From assembly GCA_017458585.1 (NCBI GenBank), contig JAFTAJ010000038.1:1-64000 (forward strand): 64,000 nucleotides of DNA. The letters run 5' to 3'. Each line of letters starts with the position of its first letter. Position 1 is the stretch's first letter. The notes beneath the pieces are model-generated. The model did not search any database and was not told the DNA's origin. It saw only the letters and a program-made list of their open reading frames with translations. Shown piece by piece: positions 24,817-32,155 of the stretch. Source of the DNA: Bacteroidaceae bacterium (GTDB taxonomy: Bacteria > Bacteroidota > Bacteroidia > Bacteroidales > Bacteroidaceae). Position numbers and translations under genes: made by a program.

Positions 24817-25836
24817 TTAGTCCAGCACGATATTCCAGTTGTGGATGTCGGGCTCGATGCCGTACTGGATGTCGCGAAGCTTCTTGTAGAGCTTTGCGCA
24901 GATGGGCCCGGGCTTGCCGTCGCGGCTGATGACGTAGCTCTTGCCGGTGTCGGGGTCGTCAATCTTGGCGATGGGGCTGATGACGGCTGCTGTGCCGCAT
25001 GCGCCGGCCTCCTCGAAGGTGTCGAGCTCCTCCACGGGAATCTGGCGCTGCTCCACTTTCATGCCGAGGTCGAGGGCCAACTGCTGTAGGCTCTTGTTGG
25101 TGATGGACGGCAGGATGGAGGTGGACTTCGGAGTCACGTATGTATTGTCCTTGATGCCGAAGAAGTTGGCTGCGCCGCACTCGTCGATGTATTTCTTCTC
25201 CTTGGCATCGAGATAGAACTCGCAGGAGTAGCCGGCCTTGTGGGCGATGTCGTTAGCCTTGAGGCTTGCGGCGTAGTTGCCGCCCACCTTATACTTGCCT
25301 GTGCCGAGGGGTGCCGAACGGTCGTATTCGCGGGTGATGCAGTAGTCGGTGCAAGCAAAACCTCCCTTGAAGTACGGGCCTACGGGGGTAACGAAGATGA
25401 GGAACAGGTATTCGTCAGCGGGGTGTACGCCGACCTGTGCGCCAGTGCCTATCATGAGCGGACGGATGTAGAGGGCTGCGCCGCTCTCGTAGGGCGGGAT
25501 GAAGCGCTCGTTGAGCTTAACCACGCGCTTCACCATTTCGGTGAAGAGGTCGGTGGGCATCTCTGGCATCATCAGGCCGCGCGAGGTGCTCTGCATTCGG
25601 GCGGCGTTCTCGTCGATACGGAAAATGCGTATCTTGCCGTCGGGGCAGCGGAAGGCCTTCTGTCCCTCAAAGGACTCCTGGCCGTAGTGGAGGCATGTGG
25701 CCGCCATGTGAATGTTGATAATCTCGGAAGAGCTGACTTCTATCTCTCCCCATTTGCCGTTGGCGTAGCGGCAGCGCACATTGTAGTCGGTGCGCATGTA
25801 ACCGAAGGGCAAATTGCCCCAATCAATGTTTTGCAT
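24817..25836 (-). CDS. ilvE: Branched-chain amino acid aminotransferase
   Basis: A 339-aa PLP-dependent fold-type IV transaminase that performs the last step of Val, Leu and Ile synthesis and the first step of their breakdown. It belongs to the longer BCAT subgroup: YKVGGNYAAS with the PLP lysine K183, then DECGAANFFGI near 222-232 and the C-terminal EEAGACGTAAVISPI. The N-terminus (NLPFGYMRTDYN) is family-like. A TAATTTTG box at 25877-25884 provides the promoter. It is monocistronic and convergent with the hypothetical gene to its left. Confidence 0.95.
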   Translation of the reverse strand: MQNIDWGNLPFGYMRTDYNVRCRYANGKWGEIEVSSSEIINIHMAATCLHYGQESFEGQKAFRCPDGKIRIFRIDENAARMQSTSRGLMMPEMPTDLFTEMVKRVVKLNERFIPPYESGAALYIRPLMIGTGAQVGVHPADEYLFLIFVTPVGPYFKGGFACTDYCITREYDRSAPLGTGKYKVGGNYAASLKANDIAHKAGYSCEFYLDAKEKKYIDECGAANFFGIKDNTYVTPKSTSILPSITNKSLQQLALDLGMKVEQRQIPVEELDTFEEAGACGTAAVISPIAKIDDPDTGKSYVISRDGKPGPICAKLYKKLRDIQYGIEPDIHNWNIVLD

Positions 25837-25876
25837 AGCTATTGTTGTTTGTTTTACGTACTCTTAAAGTGTGGTG

Positions 25877-25884
25877 CAAAATTA
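25877..25884 (-). promoter_or_regulatory. -7 promoter box for ilvE
   Basis: The minus strand reads TAATTTTGC, about 40 bp before the ilvE start. Confidence 0.6.
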
Positions 25885-25955
25885 AGCAAAAAACTAAATT
25901 TATGCTACTGAAACGCGCTTTTTTATGAAAAAGATATGAATTTCCATACAAAAAC

Positions 25956-25986
25956 TTTGCCACTTTCAATTTTCGAGTTAAATTTG
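25956..25986 (+). promoter_or_regulatory. Promoter of the exbB-exbD-exbD-tonB operon
   Basis: TTTG at 25956-25959 and TAAATTTG at 25979-25986 are separated by 19 bp, matching the Bacteroidetes consensus. The leader to the exbB ATG is about 80 nt and AT-rich. Confidence 0.7.
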
Positions 25987-26072
25987 TATCTCGTAAAACA
26001 ACGTGCTGCGTATAATTGTGGCAATAATTTTAATCACTAATTTTATAAACACTTTAAATCTTTTAAAACAAA

Positions 26073-26906
26073 ATGAGTACTACAACAACTAAAGCTCCGG
26101 CTCAGAAGCCCGCTCCAAAGAAGAGTGAAGGCTTCAAAGGTATCAAGAATGCGTTTATCATCATCTTGATCTGTATCCTGCTTGCAGAGATTATTTTCTA
26201 CACTGTCTTCGGAAATGGCAGTAACTTCCAGGGCGGCGACAGCGACAACGAACCTGTGAACCTGCTCGGTACCGTATTCAAGGGTGGATTCGTGGTGCCC
26301 ATCATCCAGGGTCTCCTCTTCACCGTAATTGCTATCACCATTGAGCGCTGGCTCGCCCTCAAGACCGCTTTTGGTAAGGAGAGCCTCGACAAGTTCACTG
26401 AGAAAATCCGCAAGGCTATGGCCAACAACGACATCCCCGCAGCCCTCAAGGCTTGCGACGCTCAGAAGGGTTCTGCTGCCAACATCGTTCGCGCTGCTCT
26501 CGAGCGCTATGAGACTGAGGAGGCTGATGCCAGCCGCACCAAGGCTCAGAAACTGGAGGCAATCAAGACTGCTCTTGACGATGCTACCGCTATCGAGATG
26601 CCTACCCTGCAGATGAACCTGCCGATCCTCGGTGTGCTTACATCACTCGGCGTGCTCACCGGTCTGTTTGGTACGGTGCTCGGTATGATCAAGTCCTTCT
26701 CCAGCATCTCCGGAGAAGGTGGCGGCGACTCCTCTGCTCTGTCAACCGGTATTTCTGAGGCTCTTATCAATACCGCCTCGGGTATCTTGACTTCAGCTCT
26801 CGCCCTTATTTTCTACAACTATTACACCAACAAGATCGACAAGCTCACCTATAGTCTCGATGAGGTAGGCTTCATGATTGTTCAGAACTACGCAAAGACT
26901 CACTAA
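26073..26906 (+). CDS. exbB: ExbB/TolQ-type proton channel subunit
   Basis: A 277-aa inner-membrane protein that forms the pentameric channel around ExbD and powers TonB. One TM helix near 27-47 (FIIILICILLAEIIFYTVF), two more near 78-98 and 188-215 (PILGVLTSLGVLTGLFGTVLGMI), and a large cytoplasmic loop between them, as in MotA/TolQ/ExbB proteins. The acidic N-terminal periplasmic insert and Ala/Lys-rich start (TTKAPAQKPAPKK) are common in Bacteroidetes. It is first in a four-gene operon with 12-19 bp spacings. Confidence 0.93.
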   Translation: MSTTTTKAPAQKPAPKKSEGFKGIKNAFIIILICILLAEIIFYTVFGNGSNFQGGDSDNEPVNLLGTVFKGGFVVPIIQGLLFTVIAITIERWLALKTAFGKESLDKFTEKIRKAMANNDIPAALKACDAQKGSAANIVRAALERYETEEADASRTKAQKLEAIKTALDDATAIEMPTLQMNLPILGVLTSLGVLTGLFGTVLGMIKSFSSISGEGGGDSSALSTGISEALINTASGILTSALALIFYNYYTNKIDKLTYSLDEVGFMIVQNYAKTH

Positions 26907-26925
26907 TTCAGGAAACTAAGGTAAT

Positions 26926-27564
26926 ATGGGACGATTTAAAATCAAAAAAGCCGACCTCTTCATCGACATGACGCCGATGAGCGATGTCATGCTCCTATTG
27001 CTTACCTTTTTCTTGATGGCTGGTACTTTCACGAAACCCGAACCAGTGCAGGTGCAGGCACCAGGCTCTGTGTCGGATATTAAGATTCCGTCAACTGACA
27101 TTCTCACCATCTATGTAGCAGGGCAAGGCAAGGATGCTACCGCCAAGCCCGACATCTATGTCACACTTGACAATGCCCCGATAGTAAACCAGCTCGCCGA
27201 CGGCCTCAAGAAGCTGCCGCTCTGCAACACTATCAAGAAGGCGGAAATAGATGAATTCCGTGAGAGTCAGTCTATTAAGGTTACAATAGGCGAAATGGTC
27301 GCCGACCGTGGCGCGCAAGACGATGCTACGACCGACAGCCAGTTCAAGCAGATAATCAAGCAGGCGCGTACCATATATAATGACATAAACAAGAAGGCAA
27401 AGGAGAACAATCCTGACGCTACAGAGCGCAACCTCCGCATTGCCATCAAGTCAGACAAAGGCACGCCCTACAGTACAATCAAGCTTGTAATGAACTCGCT
27501 GCAGGATATACAGGAAAACCGATATAACCTGCTCACCGAGCTCAAGGCAAGACCCACAGAATAA
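26926..27564 (+). CDS. exbD: ExbD/TolR biopolymer transport protein (first copy)
   Basis: A 212-aa protein with a single N-terminal TM helix, DMTPMSDVMLLLLTFFLMAG (about 14-33), which carries the aspartate thought to conduct protons, and a periplasmic domain. Longer than the 140-aa enteric ExbD because of an extended periplasmic part, which is normal in Bacteroidetes. It works with ExbB and the second ExbD copy. Confidence 0.92.
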   Translation: MGRFKIKKADLFIDMTPMSDVMLLLLTFFLMAGTFTKPEPVQVQAPGSVSDIKIPSTDILTIYVAGQGKDATAKPDIYVTLDNAPIVNQLADGLKKLPLCNTIKKAEIDEFRESQSIKVTIGEMVADRGAQDDATTDSQFKQIIKQARTIYNDINKKAKENNPDATERNLRIAIKSDKGTPYSTIKLVMNSLQDIQENRYNLLTELKARPTE

Positions 27565-27579
27565 AGGAGGAACAATACA

Positions 27580-28218
27580 ATGAAGACCAAACAAAAGAAA
27601 ATGAACGCCCGCGTCGACTTTACGCCGATGGTGGACATGATGATGCTTCTTGTGACCTTCTTTATGCTCTGTACTACTCTGGCAAAGCCGCAGACCATGG
27701 AGATTGCCATGCCTACCAACAAGACTGAGGACAAAAACCGAAGCCAGGTGGACACCAAGGAGGCCGTCACCATTCTCCTTGACGAGAATGACCGCGTCTT
27801 CTACTATAAAGGCAAGCCCGCTGATGCCGCCCAGAATATCCGCGAGGCATTCTACCTCAGCAAGGATGCAAAGGGTGACCTCAAGAGTATCCATGAAGTG
27901 CTGAAGAAGGCTAATCCCGCATACGAGAAGGCCGAGAAAATCCGTAAGGAATATGAGGGCCGCCTCAATGCCGCAGTAGGTGCAGCAAAGGGTCAGCAAG
28001 ACGCTATCAAGGCCGAGTTTGACGAAAAATTCAACGAGGCCAAAGCTGAGAAAGGTACTCCTCAGGTTCTTATAAAGCCGTGCGACGGCTCTACGTATGA
28101 CAACCTGATTGAGGTACTTGATGAAATGAGCCTCTGCAACATCGGTAAGTACGTTATCGTGCCCATCGATGATGGAGACAAGGCTACTCTGGACAATTAT
28201 AAGGCAACAATCAAATAA
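27580..28218 (+). CDS. exbD: ExbD/TolR biopolymer transport protein (second copy)
   Basis: Also 212 aa but clearly diverged from the first copy. The TM helix is FTPMVDMMMLLVTFFMLCTT (about 11-30), with the conserved aspartate. The periplasmic part has a Lys/Glu-rich helical insert (YEKAEKIRKEYEGRL and following, about 108-150), absent from the first copy, and ends in a folded C-terminal segment. Two ExbD paralogues in a row are typical for Bacteroidetes TonB systems and suggest a heteromeric ExbD pair. Confidence 0.92.
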   Translation: MKTKQKKMNARVDFTPMVDMMMLLVTFFMLCTTLAKPQTMEIAMPTNKTEDKNRSQVDTKEAVTILLDENDRVFYYKGKPADAAQNIREAFYLSKDAKGDLKSIHEVLKKANPAYEKAEKIRKEYEGRLNAAVGAAKGQQDAIKAEFDEKFNEAKAEKGTPQVLIKPCDGSTYDNLIEVLDEMSLCNIGKYVIVPIDDGDKATLDNYKATIK

Positions 28219-28230
28219 AGTATAGCAGAT

Positions 28231-29070
28231 ATGGCAAAGATAGATATCCTTTCCAAGAATTGGAACGACATTCTCTTCGAAGGTCGCAACAAGGGCTATG
28301 GCGCCTATGAGCTGCGTGCTGACACCGGCAAGCGCAATCTCAAGGCTCTCATCGCACTGCTAATACTGTTGGCTTTTGCCTACGCACTTCCTTACATTGT
28401 TTCGGGAATTGCCTCCGCTGTCGAGAGCCTCGGCTCCGACCAGGTGACCGAGCTCAGCAACATTGAGCAGGAAGAAGAGGAAGAAGACGAAATCCAGATA
28501 GAGGAGAACAAGCCCGACGAGGCTCCTGCCGAGACAGTGACCGAGATGGCATCGTCCATCCAGTTTACCGTGCCGGAGATTACCGACAACGTGGCTGAAG
28601 ACAAGGAGCTCATCGCACAGCAGAAAGCCCAGGAGGCTCGCGCCAAGATGGGTGAGTTCAATTTCCAGGGTAACGACGAAACTTCCACCAACATCAAGAG
28701 CGACAAGAAGCAGCTCGGCGACGTTGCCTCCGGCGGCGGCGGTGAGGGTGAGGCCAAGGTGTTTACCTATGTAGAGCAGATGCCCGTATTCCCGGGCGGC
28801 GAAGCTGCGCTGCAGAAGTTTATCCACGACCACCTCAAGTATCCTACCGTTTCCCTCGAGGAAGGCGTGCAGGGCACCGTAATGCTTCGTTTCGTGGTTA
28901 ATGAGAACGGCTCCGTGGGCGAGGTGCAGATTCTGAAGAGCCTCGACACCTACTGCGATCGTGAGGCAAAGCGCGTTGTGCAGTCACTGCCGCGCTTCAC
29001 TCCGGGTCGCCAGCAGGGTAAGCCCGTGAAGGTGTGGTTCCAGTTCCCCATCCGATTCGAAATCCAGTAG
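28231..29070 (+). CDS. tonB: TonB-family energy transducer
   Basis: A 279-aa protein that links the ExbBD motor to outer-membrane receptors. N-terminal cytoplasmic segment (NWNDILFEGRNKGYGAYELR, a Bacteroidetes TonB hallmark), TM helix about 35-56, acidic periplasmic linker (EQEEEEEDEIQIEE), a Gly-rich hinge, and a C-terminal TonB domain (about 185-279; PGGEAALQKFIHDHLKYP, YCDREAKRVVQSLPRFTPG). Last gene of the operon, followed directly by a strong terminator. Confidence 0.94.
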   Translation: MAKIDILSKNWNDILFEGRNKGYGAYELRADTGKRNLKALIALLILLAFAYALPYIVSGIASAVESLGSDQVTELSNIEQEEEEEDEIQIEENKPDEAPAETVTEMASSIQFTVPEITDNVAEDKELIAQQKAQEARAKMGEFNFQGNDETSTNIKSDKKQLGDVASGGGGEGEAKVFTYVEQMPVFPGGEAALQKFIHDHLKYPTVSLEEGVQGTVMLRFVVNENGSVGEVQILKSLDTYCDREAKRVVQSLPRFTPGRQQGKPVKVWFQFPIRFEIQ

Positions 29071-29090
29071 CATAGGCTACTCCCGCTAAT

Positions 29091-29126
29091 AGCTCCGCAG
29101 GCTTTCAAGCCTGCGGAGCTTTTTTA
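29091..29126 (+). terminator. Strong intrinsic terminator after tonB
   Basis: A 14-bp perfect stem (AGCTCCGCAGGCTT / AAGCCTGCGGAGCT) with a very short TC turn, then TTTTTT. Confidence 0.93.
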
Positions 29127-29189
29127 TTGCCTCCTCCGTCCCACGACAGGGCAGAAGCCCTCGCGCGCGTACCATATTATATTATTTAT

Positions 29190-29492
29190 AAAGCAGCTCT
29201 TGCAATCATATTGCGATCTCGTGCGGACATGGCGCGAACTCCCGTGGATTTGCTTCGTTCTCATGCGGACTTGTAGCGAGGTAATATTTCTGTTCCGCGC
29301 GGAACGCAATCGCATTCCGCGCGGAATACAAACGCGTTCCGCGCGGAATACAAACGGGAGATCGTAACTTTTCTGCAGGAGAACGGCTTTCGCTCGCACG
29401 AGCTCGGTTTTCGCTCGCACGAGCTCGGAGATAATTTCTACGCGCTTGCTCTATGTGCTCATGAGCTCGGACTTTTTTCTCACGAGCTCGGG
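29190..29492. repeat. Tripartite array: 21-bp units, 22-bp palindromes, 21-bp units
   Basis: The left part (about 29213-29278) has 21-bp units of the type GATCTCGTGCGGACATGGCG(C). The centre has three TTCCGCGCGGAA palindromes starting at 29293, 29315 and 29337 (22-bp spacing). The right part (about 29384-29490) has 21-bp units such as GGCTTTCGCTCGCACGAGCT(C). The minus strand of the right part reads SELV-RAKTELV-RAKAVLL. Nothing else coding is evident in 29127-29500. Confidence 0.75.
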
Positions 29493-29502
29493 GGATGAGA
29501 AA

Positions 29503-29544
29503 AGCCACCGTGCAATCCTTGCGGATGATGCACGGTGGCTTCTT
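29503..29544 (-). terminator. Likely terminator of the SPOR lipoprotein gene
   Basis: A 12-bp stem, AGCCACCGTGCA / TGCACGGTGGCT, lies just 3' of the gene on the minus strand and runs into TTTTCTC. Confidence 0.75.
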
Positions 29545-29566
29545 CTAAGACTTGTATTGAAGTTAT

Positions 29567-30076
29567 TTACTTCTTGTAGAGCAGCCAGGCGTCGGGGTAT
29601 GTCTGACGCAGTGTCTGCAGTGCGGGAATTGCCTCTGCCTTTGTGTCGAAGGTGGCGGCAATCACGCGGTAGAGCTTGCGCTCGGCGTTGAGGGCAATCT
29701 GTGCCTGATAGCCGTTCTGCTTCAGTTTTTGCTGCAGTCCGGTGGCGTTAGCCTGCAGGCTGAAGGCACCGCATACTACGCTGTAGGCCTTGAGGCCTGC
29801 GCCGTCAACCACCTGCAGTGCCTCGGAGCGTACGCTAACATTGTCGTCCTGCTGCACGGGGGTGGTGGTAGTGGTGGTTGTTACAGGAGCCGCGGGCTGC
29901 ACGGGGGTAACGTTAACGGTGGAGGGGTCCTCGGTAACCTGCGTGTTGCTGGCGTTCTGTGCCTGTGCTTTCTCGTAGGCTTTCTTGTAGAGGCTTTCCT
30001 TTGACTTGCATGAGCTCATGCTGATGGCGAGCACCATGCTCAGCGCAACGGCTGCAAATGTTTTGGTCTTGTTCAT
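29567..30076 (-). CDS. SPOR-domain lipoprotein
   Basis: A 169-aa exported protein: signal peptide with lipobox (MSSC, Cys23), a Thr/Pro-rich spacer (VTTTTTTTPVQQ, about 69-80) and a C-terminal SPOR domain (about 90-169; YSVVCGAFSLQANATGLQQ, ending DAWLLYKK). SPOR domains bind denuded peptidoglycan, often at division sites, so a cell-envelope role is likely. Single gene with its own promoter (30125-30132) and terminator. Confidence 0.88.
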   Translation of the reverse strand: MNKTKTFAAVALSMVLAISMSSCKSKESLYKKAYEKAQAQNASNTQVTEDPSTVNVTPVQPAAPVTTTTTTTPVQQDDNVSVRSEALQVVDGAGLKAYSVVCGAFSLQANATGLQQKLKQNGYQAQIALNAERKLYRVIAATFDTKAEAIPALQTLRQTYPDAWLLYKK

Positions 30077-30124
30077 TACGATATGTTTTTGGGTTTAGAG
30101 TTTCTTTGTTACGGAATGCGCCTA

Positions 30125-30132
30125 CAAATTTA
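30125..30132 (-). promoter_or_regulatory. -7 promoter box for the SPOR lipoprotein
   Basis: The minus strand reads TAAATTTG, about 50 bp before the start. Confidence 0.55.
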
Positions 30133-30237
30133 GTGATTTCTTTTTAATTGGCAAGAGGAAATGCGCGATATTAAGGTATTTTATGCTTTATTATTAAGTT
30201 TTCAGTGTCAGGATGCGGCTTTTTGTGAAAAAGTGGC

Positions 30238-30245
30238 TAATTTTG
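30238..30245 (+). promoter_or_regulatory. -7 promoter box for the YtxH-led gene run
   Basis: TAATTTTGC, 42 bp before the ATG at 30288. Confidence 0.6.
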
Positions 30246-30287
30246 CGGACAAGAAACTATTGTGTAATCTTATAAACTTTACTATCC

Positions 30288-30491
30288 ATGAAAGGTATAG
30301 GTGTATTTGCCGCTGTGCTTGGCGGCGCTGTGATAGGAGCAGCCTGCGGTCTGCTGTTTGCTCCTGAGAAGGGCTCCGACCTCCGTGCTAAGATTGCCGA
30401 GGCTGTACGCAACCGTGGCATCAAGCTCAACAAGAAGGAGATGGACAGCCTTGTTGACGATATAGCCGACGAGCTGCAGAGTGCAGAATAA
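30288..30491 (+). CDS. YtxH-domain small membrane protein
   Basis: A 67-aa protein with one N-terminal hydrophobic segment (VFAAVLGGAVIGAACGLLFA, residues 5-24), the APEKGSDLRAKI motif after it, and a charged helix. This is the standard YtxH layout; the family is found with stress and envelope proteins, but its job is not settled. The next gene starts at the base after its stop. Confidence 0.82.
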   Translation: MKGIGVFAAVLGGAVIGAACGLLFAPEKGSDLRAKIAEAVRNRGIKLNKKEMDSLVDDIADELQSAE

Positions 30492-30869
30492 GTGGGTGCC
30501 GTGGAGAAGTCTGCGATACATAGACTGATAGGCGGCGTCAAGCGCTACCTGCACTTGCAGCGCGACTTTGTGATGCTCACGCTGGCTGAGAAGCTGACGG
30601 TGCTGCTGACGGTGCTGCTGGCAGGCGGCATTGTGCTGCTGCTTGCTGCGCTGGTGCTCATCTTCGGCTCTCTGGCTGTGAGTGCGCAGCTGGCCGAGTG
30701 GACGGGCAGTGTGGCTGCAGGCCACTGCATCGTGGCAGCGTTCTATCTGGTGCTGGGCATCGTGGTGTGGCTCAACCGCAAGCGTTGGATAGCCAATCCT
30801 ATTGCAGGATTTCTGGCTACTCTGCTGCTGGAGGACCTCGACGGTAAGTCTAAAGACGAAAAAGACTAA
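30492..30869 (+). CDS. Phage-holin-3_6-like membrane protein
   Basis: A 125-aa protein starting with GTG at 30492, directly abutting the YtxH stop. Two hydrophobic stretches (about 34-59 and 76-98) flank a short polar turn, as in the Phage_holin_3_6/YqjE family of small bacterial inner-membrane proteins. Despite the name these are usually chromosomal genes next to YtxH or DUF883 proteins, and no phage genes are nearby. Confidence 0.78.
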   Translation: MGAVEKSAIHRLIGGVKRYLHLQRDFVMLTLAEKLTVLLTVLLAGGIVLLLAALVLIFGSLAVSAQLAEWTGSVAAGHCIVAAFYLVLGIVVWLNRKRWIANPIAGFLATLLLEDLDGKSKDEKD

Positions 30870-30873
30870 GGCT

Positions 30874-31119
30874 ATGGGCAGGCAGAAATATACATTGCGC
30901 GATATTCGCCGCCGCAAGGCCGAGGTGGCTCGTCAGATAGCTGCCGAGAAAGCCGGTGTGCAGCAGGAGATGCGCTTGCTGACCGACCCGTCGGCGCTGA
31001 TGCCTACGCTGATGCCGTGGCAGGGCTTCAAGACTGCGTTCCGCTTTGCGACGCGCGCGGTGTATGCTTACAAGATGGCATCGGCAGTGGTGTCGCTCTT
31101 CAGGAGGGGCGGTCGCTGA
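30874..31119 (+). CDS. Small basic hypothetical protein
   Basis: An 81-aa protein, MGRQKYTLRDIRRRKAEVAR at the start and an Arg-rich end (SLFRRGGR). I chose the ATG at 30874, 4 bp after the preceding stop, over an in-frame ATG inside the previous gene. Its stop overlaps the ruvX start by one base (TGATG), so translation is probably coupled. Family unknown; similar small proteins follow YtxH/holin-like genes in Bacteroidales, so it may belong to the same envelope unit. Confidence 0.65.
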   Translation: MGRQKYTLRDIRRRKAEVARQIAAEKAGVQQEMRLLTDPSALMPTLMPWQGFKTAFRFATRAVYAYKMASAVVSLFRRGGR

Positions 31120-31532
31120 TGGGCAGAATCCTGTCTATCGACTACGGCAAGAAGCGCACGGGGCTGGCTGTGACCGACCCCGCGCAGATTATCGCCAATG
31201 GTCTTACCACGGTGGACACTGCAAAGCTGTGGGAGTTCCTCACCGATTATGTCAGCCGCGAGGCGGTTGACAAGATTGTGGTGGGCATGCCTGTGCAGAT
31301 GAATGGCCAGCCGTCGGACAACCAACGCAATATCCTTCCGTTTGTCAGCCGCTGGCGCGAGAGTTATCCTGATATTCCTATCGTAGAATACGATGAGCGT
31401 TTCACATCGGTGATGGCTCAGCGTACCATGATTGACGCGGGACTCGGTAAGATGGCGCGCCGCAACAAGGCTCTCGTAGATGAGATAAGCGCCACCATCA
31501 TCCTGCAATCGTATATGGAGTCGCAAAGCTAA
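31119..31532 (+). CDS. ruvX: Putative Holliday junction resolvase / pre-16S rRNA nuclease YqgF
   Basis: A 137-aa RNase H-fold nuclease. Motifs are RILSIDYGKKRTGLAVTD (3-20, catalytic Asp8), KIVVGMPVQMNGQ (about 52-64), EYDERFTS and the C-terminal DEISATIILQ with an acidic catalytic residue. Length is normal (138 aa in E. coli). The start is the ATG at 31119, which overlaps the stop of the upstream small gene; a longer upstream extension would lie in another gene. The pre-16S processing role is known from E. coli. Confidence 0.93.
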   Translation: MGRILSIDYGKKRTGLAVTDPAQIIANGLTTVDTAKLWEFLTDYVSREAVDKIVVGMPVQMNGQPSDNQRNILPFVSRWRESYPDIPIVEYDERFTSVMAQRTMIDAGLGKMARRNKALVDEISATIILQSYMESQS

Positions 31533-31574
31533 CCCCCTTACTTCTATACTCCTTTCTCCTTAATCCTGAAAATT

Positions 31575-32132
31575 ATGATTCTACCTATTTATATATATGG
31601 TCAGCCTGTGCTTCGCAAGGTGGCAGAGGACGTGGAGCTTAACAAAGAGGTGCTCGAGCCTCTCATTGCTGATATGTATGCTACCTTGGAAGTGTCGGAG
31701 GGCGTGGGCCTCGCCGCACCCCAGATAGGCAAGGCTATCCGTGTGGTGGTGGTTGACCTGAGCATGCTGGCCGAGGATTTGCCTGAATACAAGGACTTTC
31801 GTCATGCCTATATCAACGGGCACATAGTGGAGGCCTCCGAGGAGACCGAGACAATGAGCGAGGGCTGTCTCAGCCTGCCGGGCATCTCCGAAGAGGTGAC
31901 GCGCCCCAAGCGTGTGCGCATTCAGTACTACGACGAACAGCTGCAGCCCCGCGATGAGTGGGTGGACGGCTTTCTGGCACGCGTGCTGCAGCATGAGCAC
32001 GACCATCTGGAGGGCCATGTCTTTACTGACCGCATCAGTCCGTTTCGCCGCAGCATGATAAAAAGCAAGCTCACGGCATTCCTCAAGGGTAAGGCGCGCT
32101 GCCACTACAAAGTCAAGACTGTCAAGAGTTAG
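31575..32132 (+). CDS. def: Peptide deformylase
   Basis: A 185-aa metalloenzyme that removes the N-formyl group from new proteins. All three motifs are intact: GVGLAAPQIG (about 42-51), EGCLSLPG (about 96-103) and the metal site QHEHDHLEG (about 142-150). Length fits the family. It lies 42 bp after ruvX in the same direction. Confidence 0.97.
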   Translation: MILPIYIYGQPVLRKVAEDVELNKEVLEPLIADMYATLEVSEGVGLAAPQIGKAIRVVVVDLSMLAEDLPEYKDFRHAYINGHIVEASEETETMSEGCLSLPGISEEVTRPKRVRIQYYDEQLQPRDEWVDGFLARVLQHEHDHLEGHVFTDRISPFRRSMIKSKLTAFLKGKARCHYKVKTVKS

Positions 32133-32155
32133 GAATTAGGAGTTAGGAGTAGGGA

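Noticed and set aside
30492-30869. Prophage because of the holin-like protein
   Set aside because: Only one such protein, in the usual chromosomal setting with YtxH, and no other phage genes.
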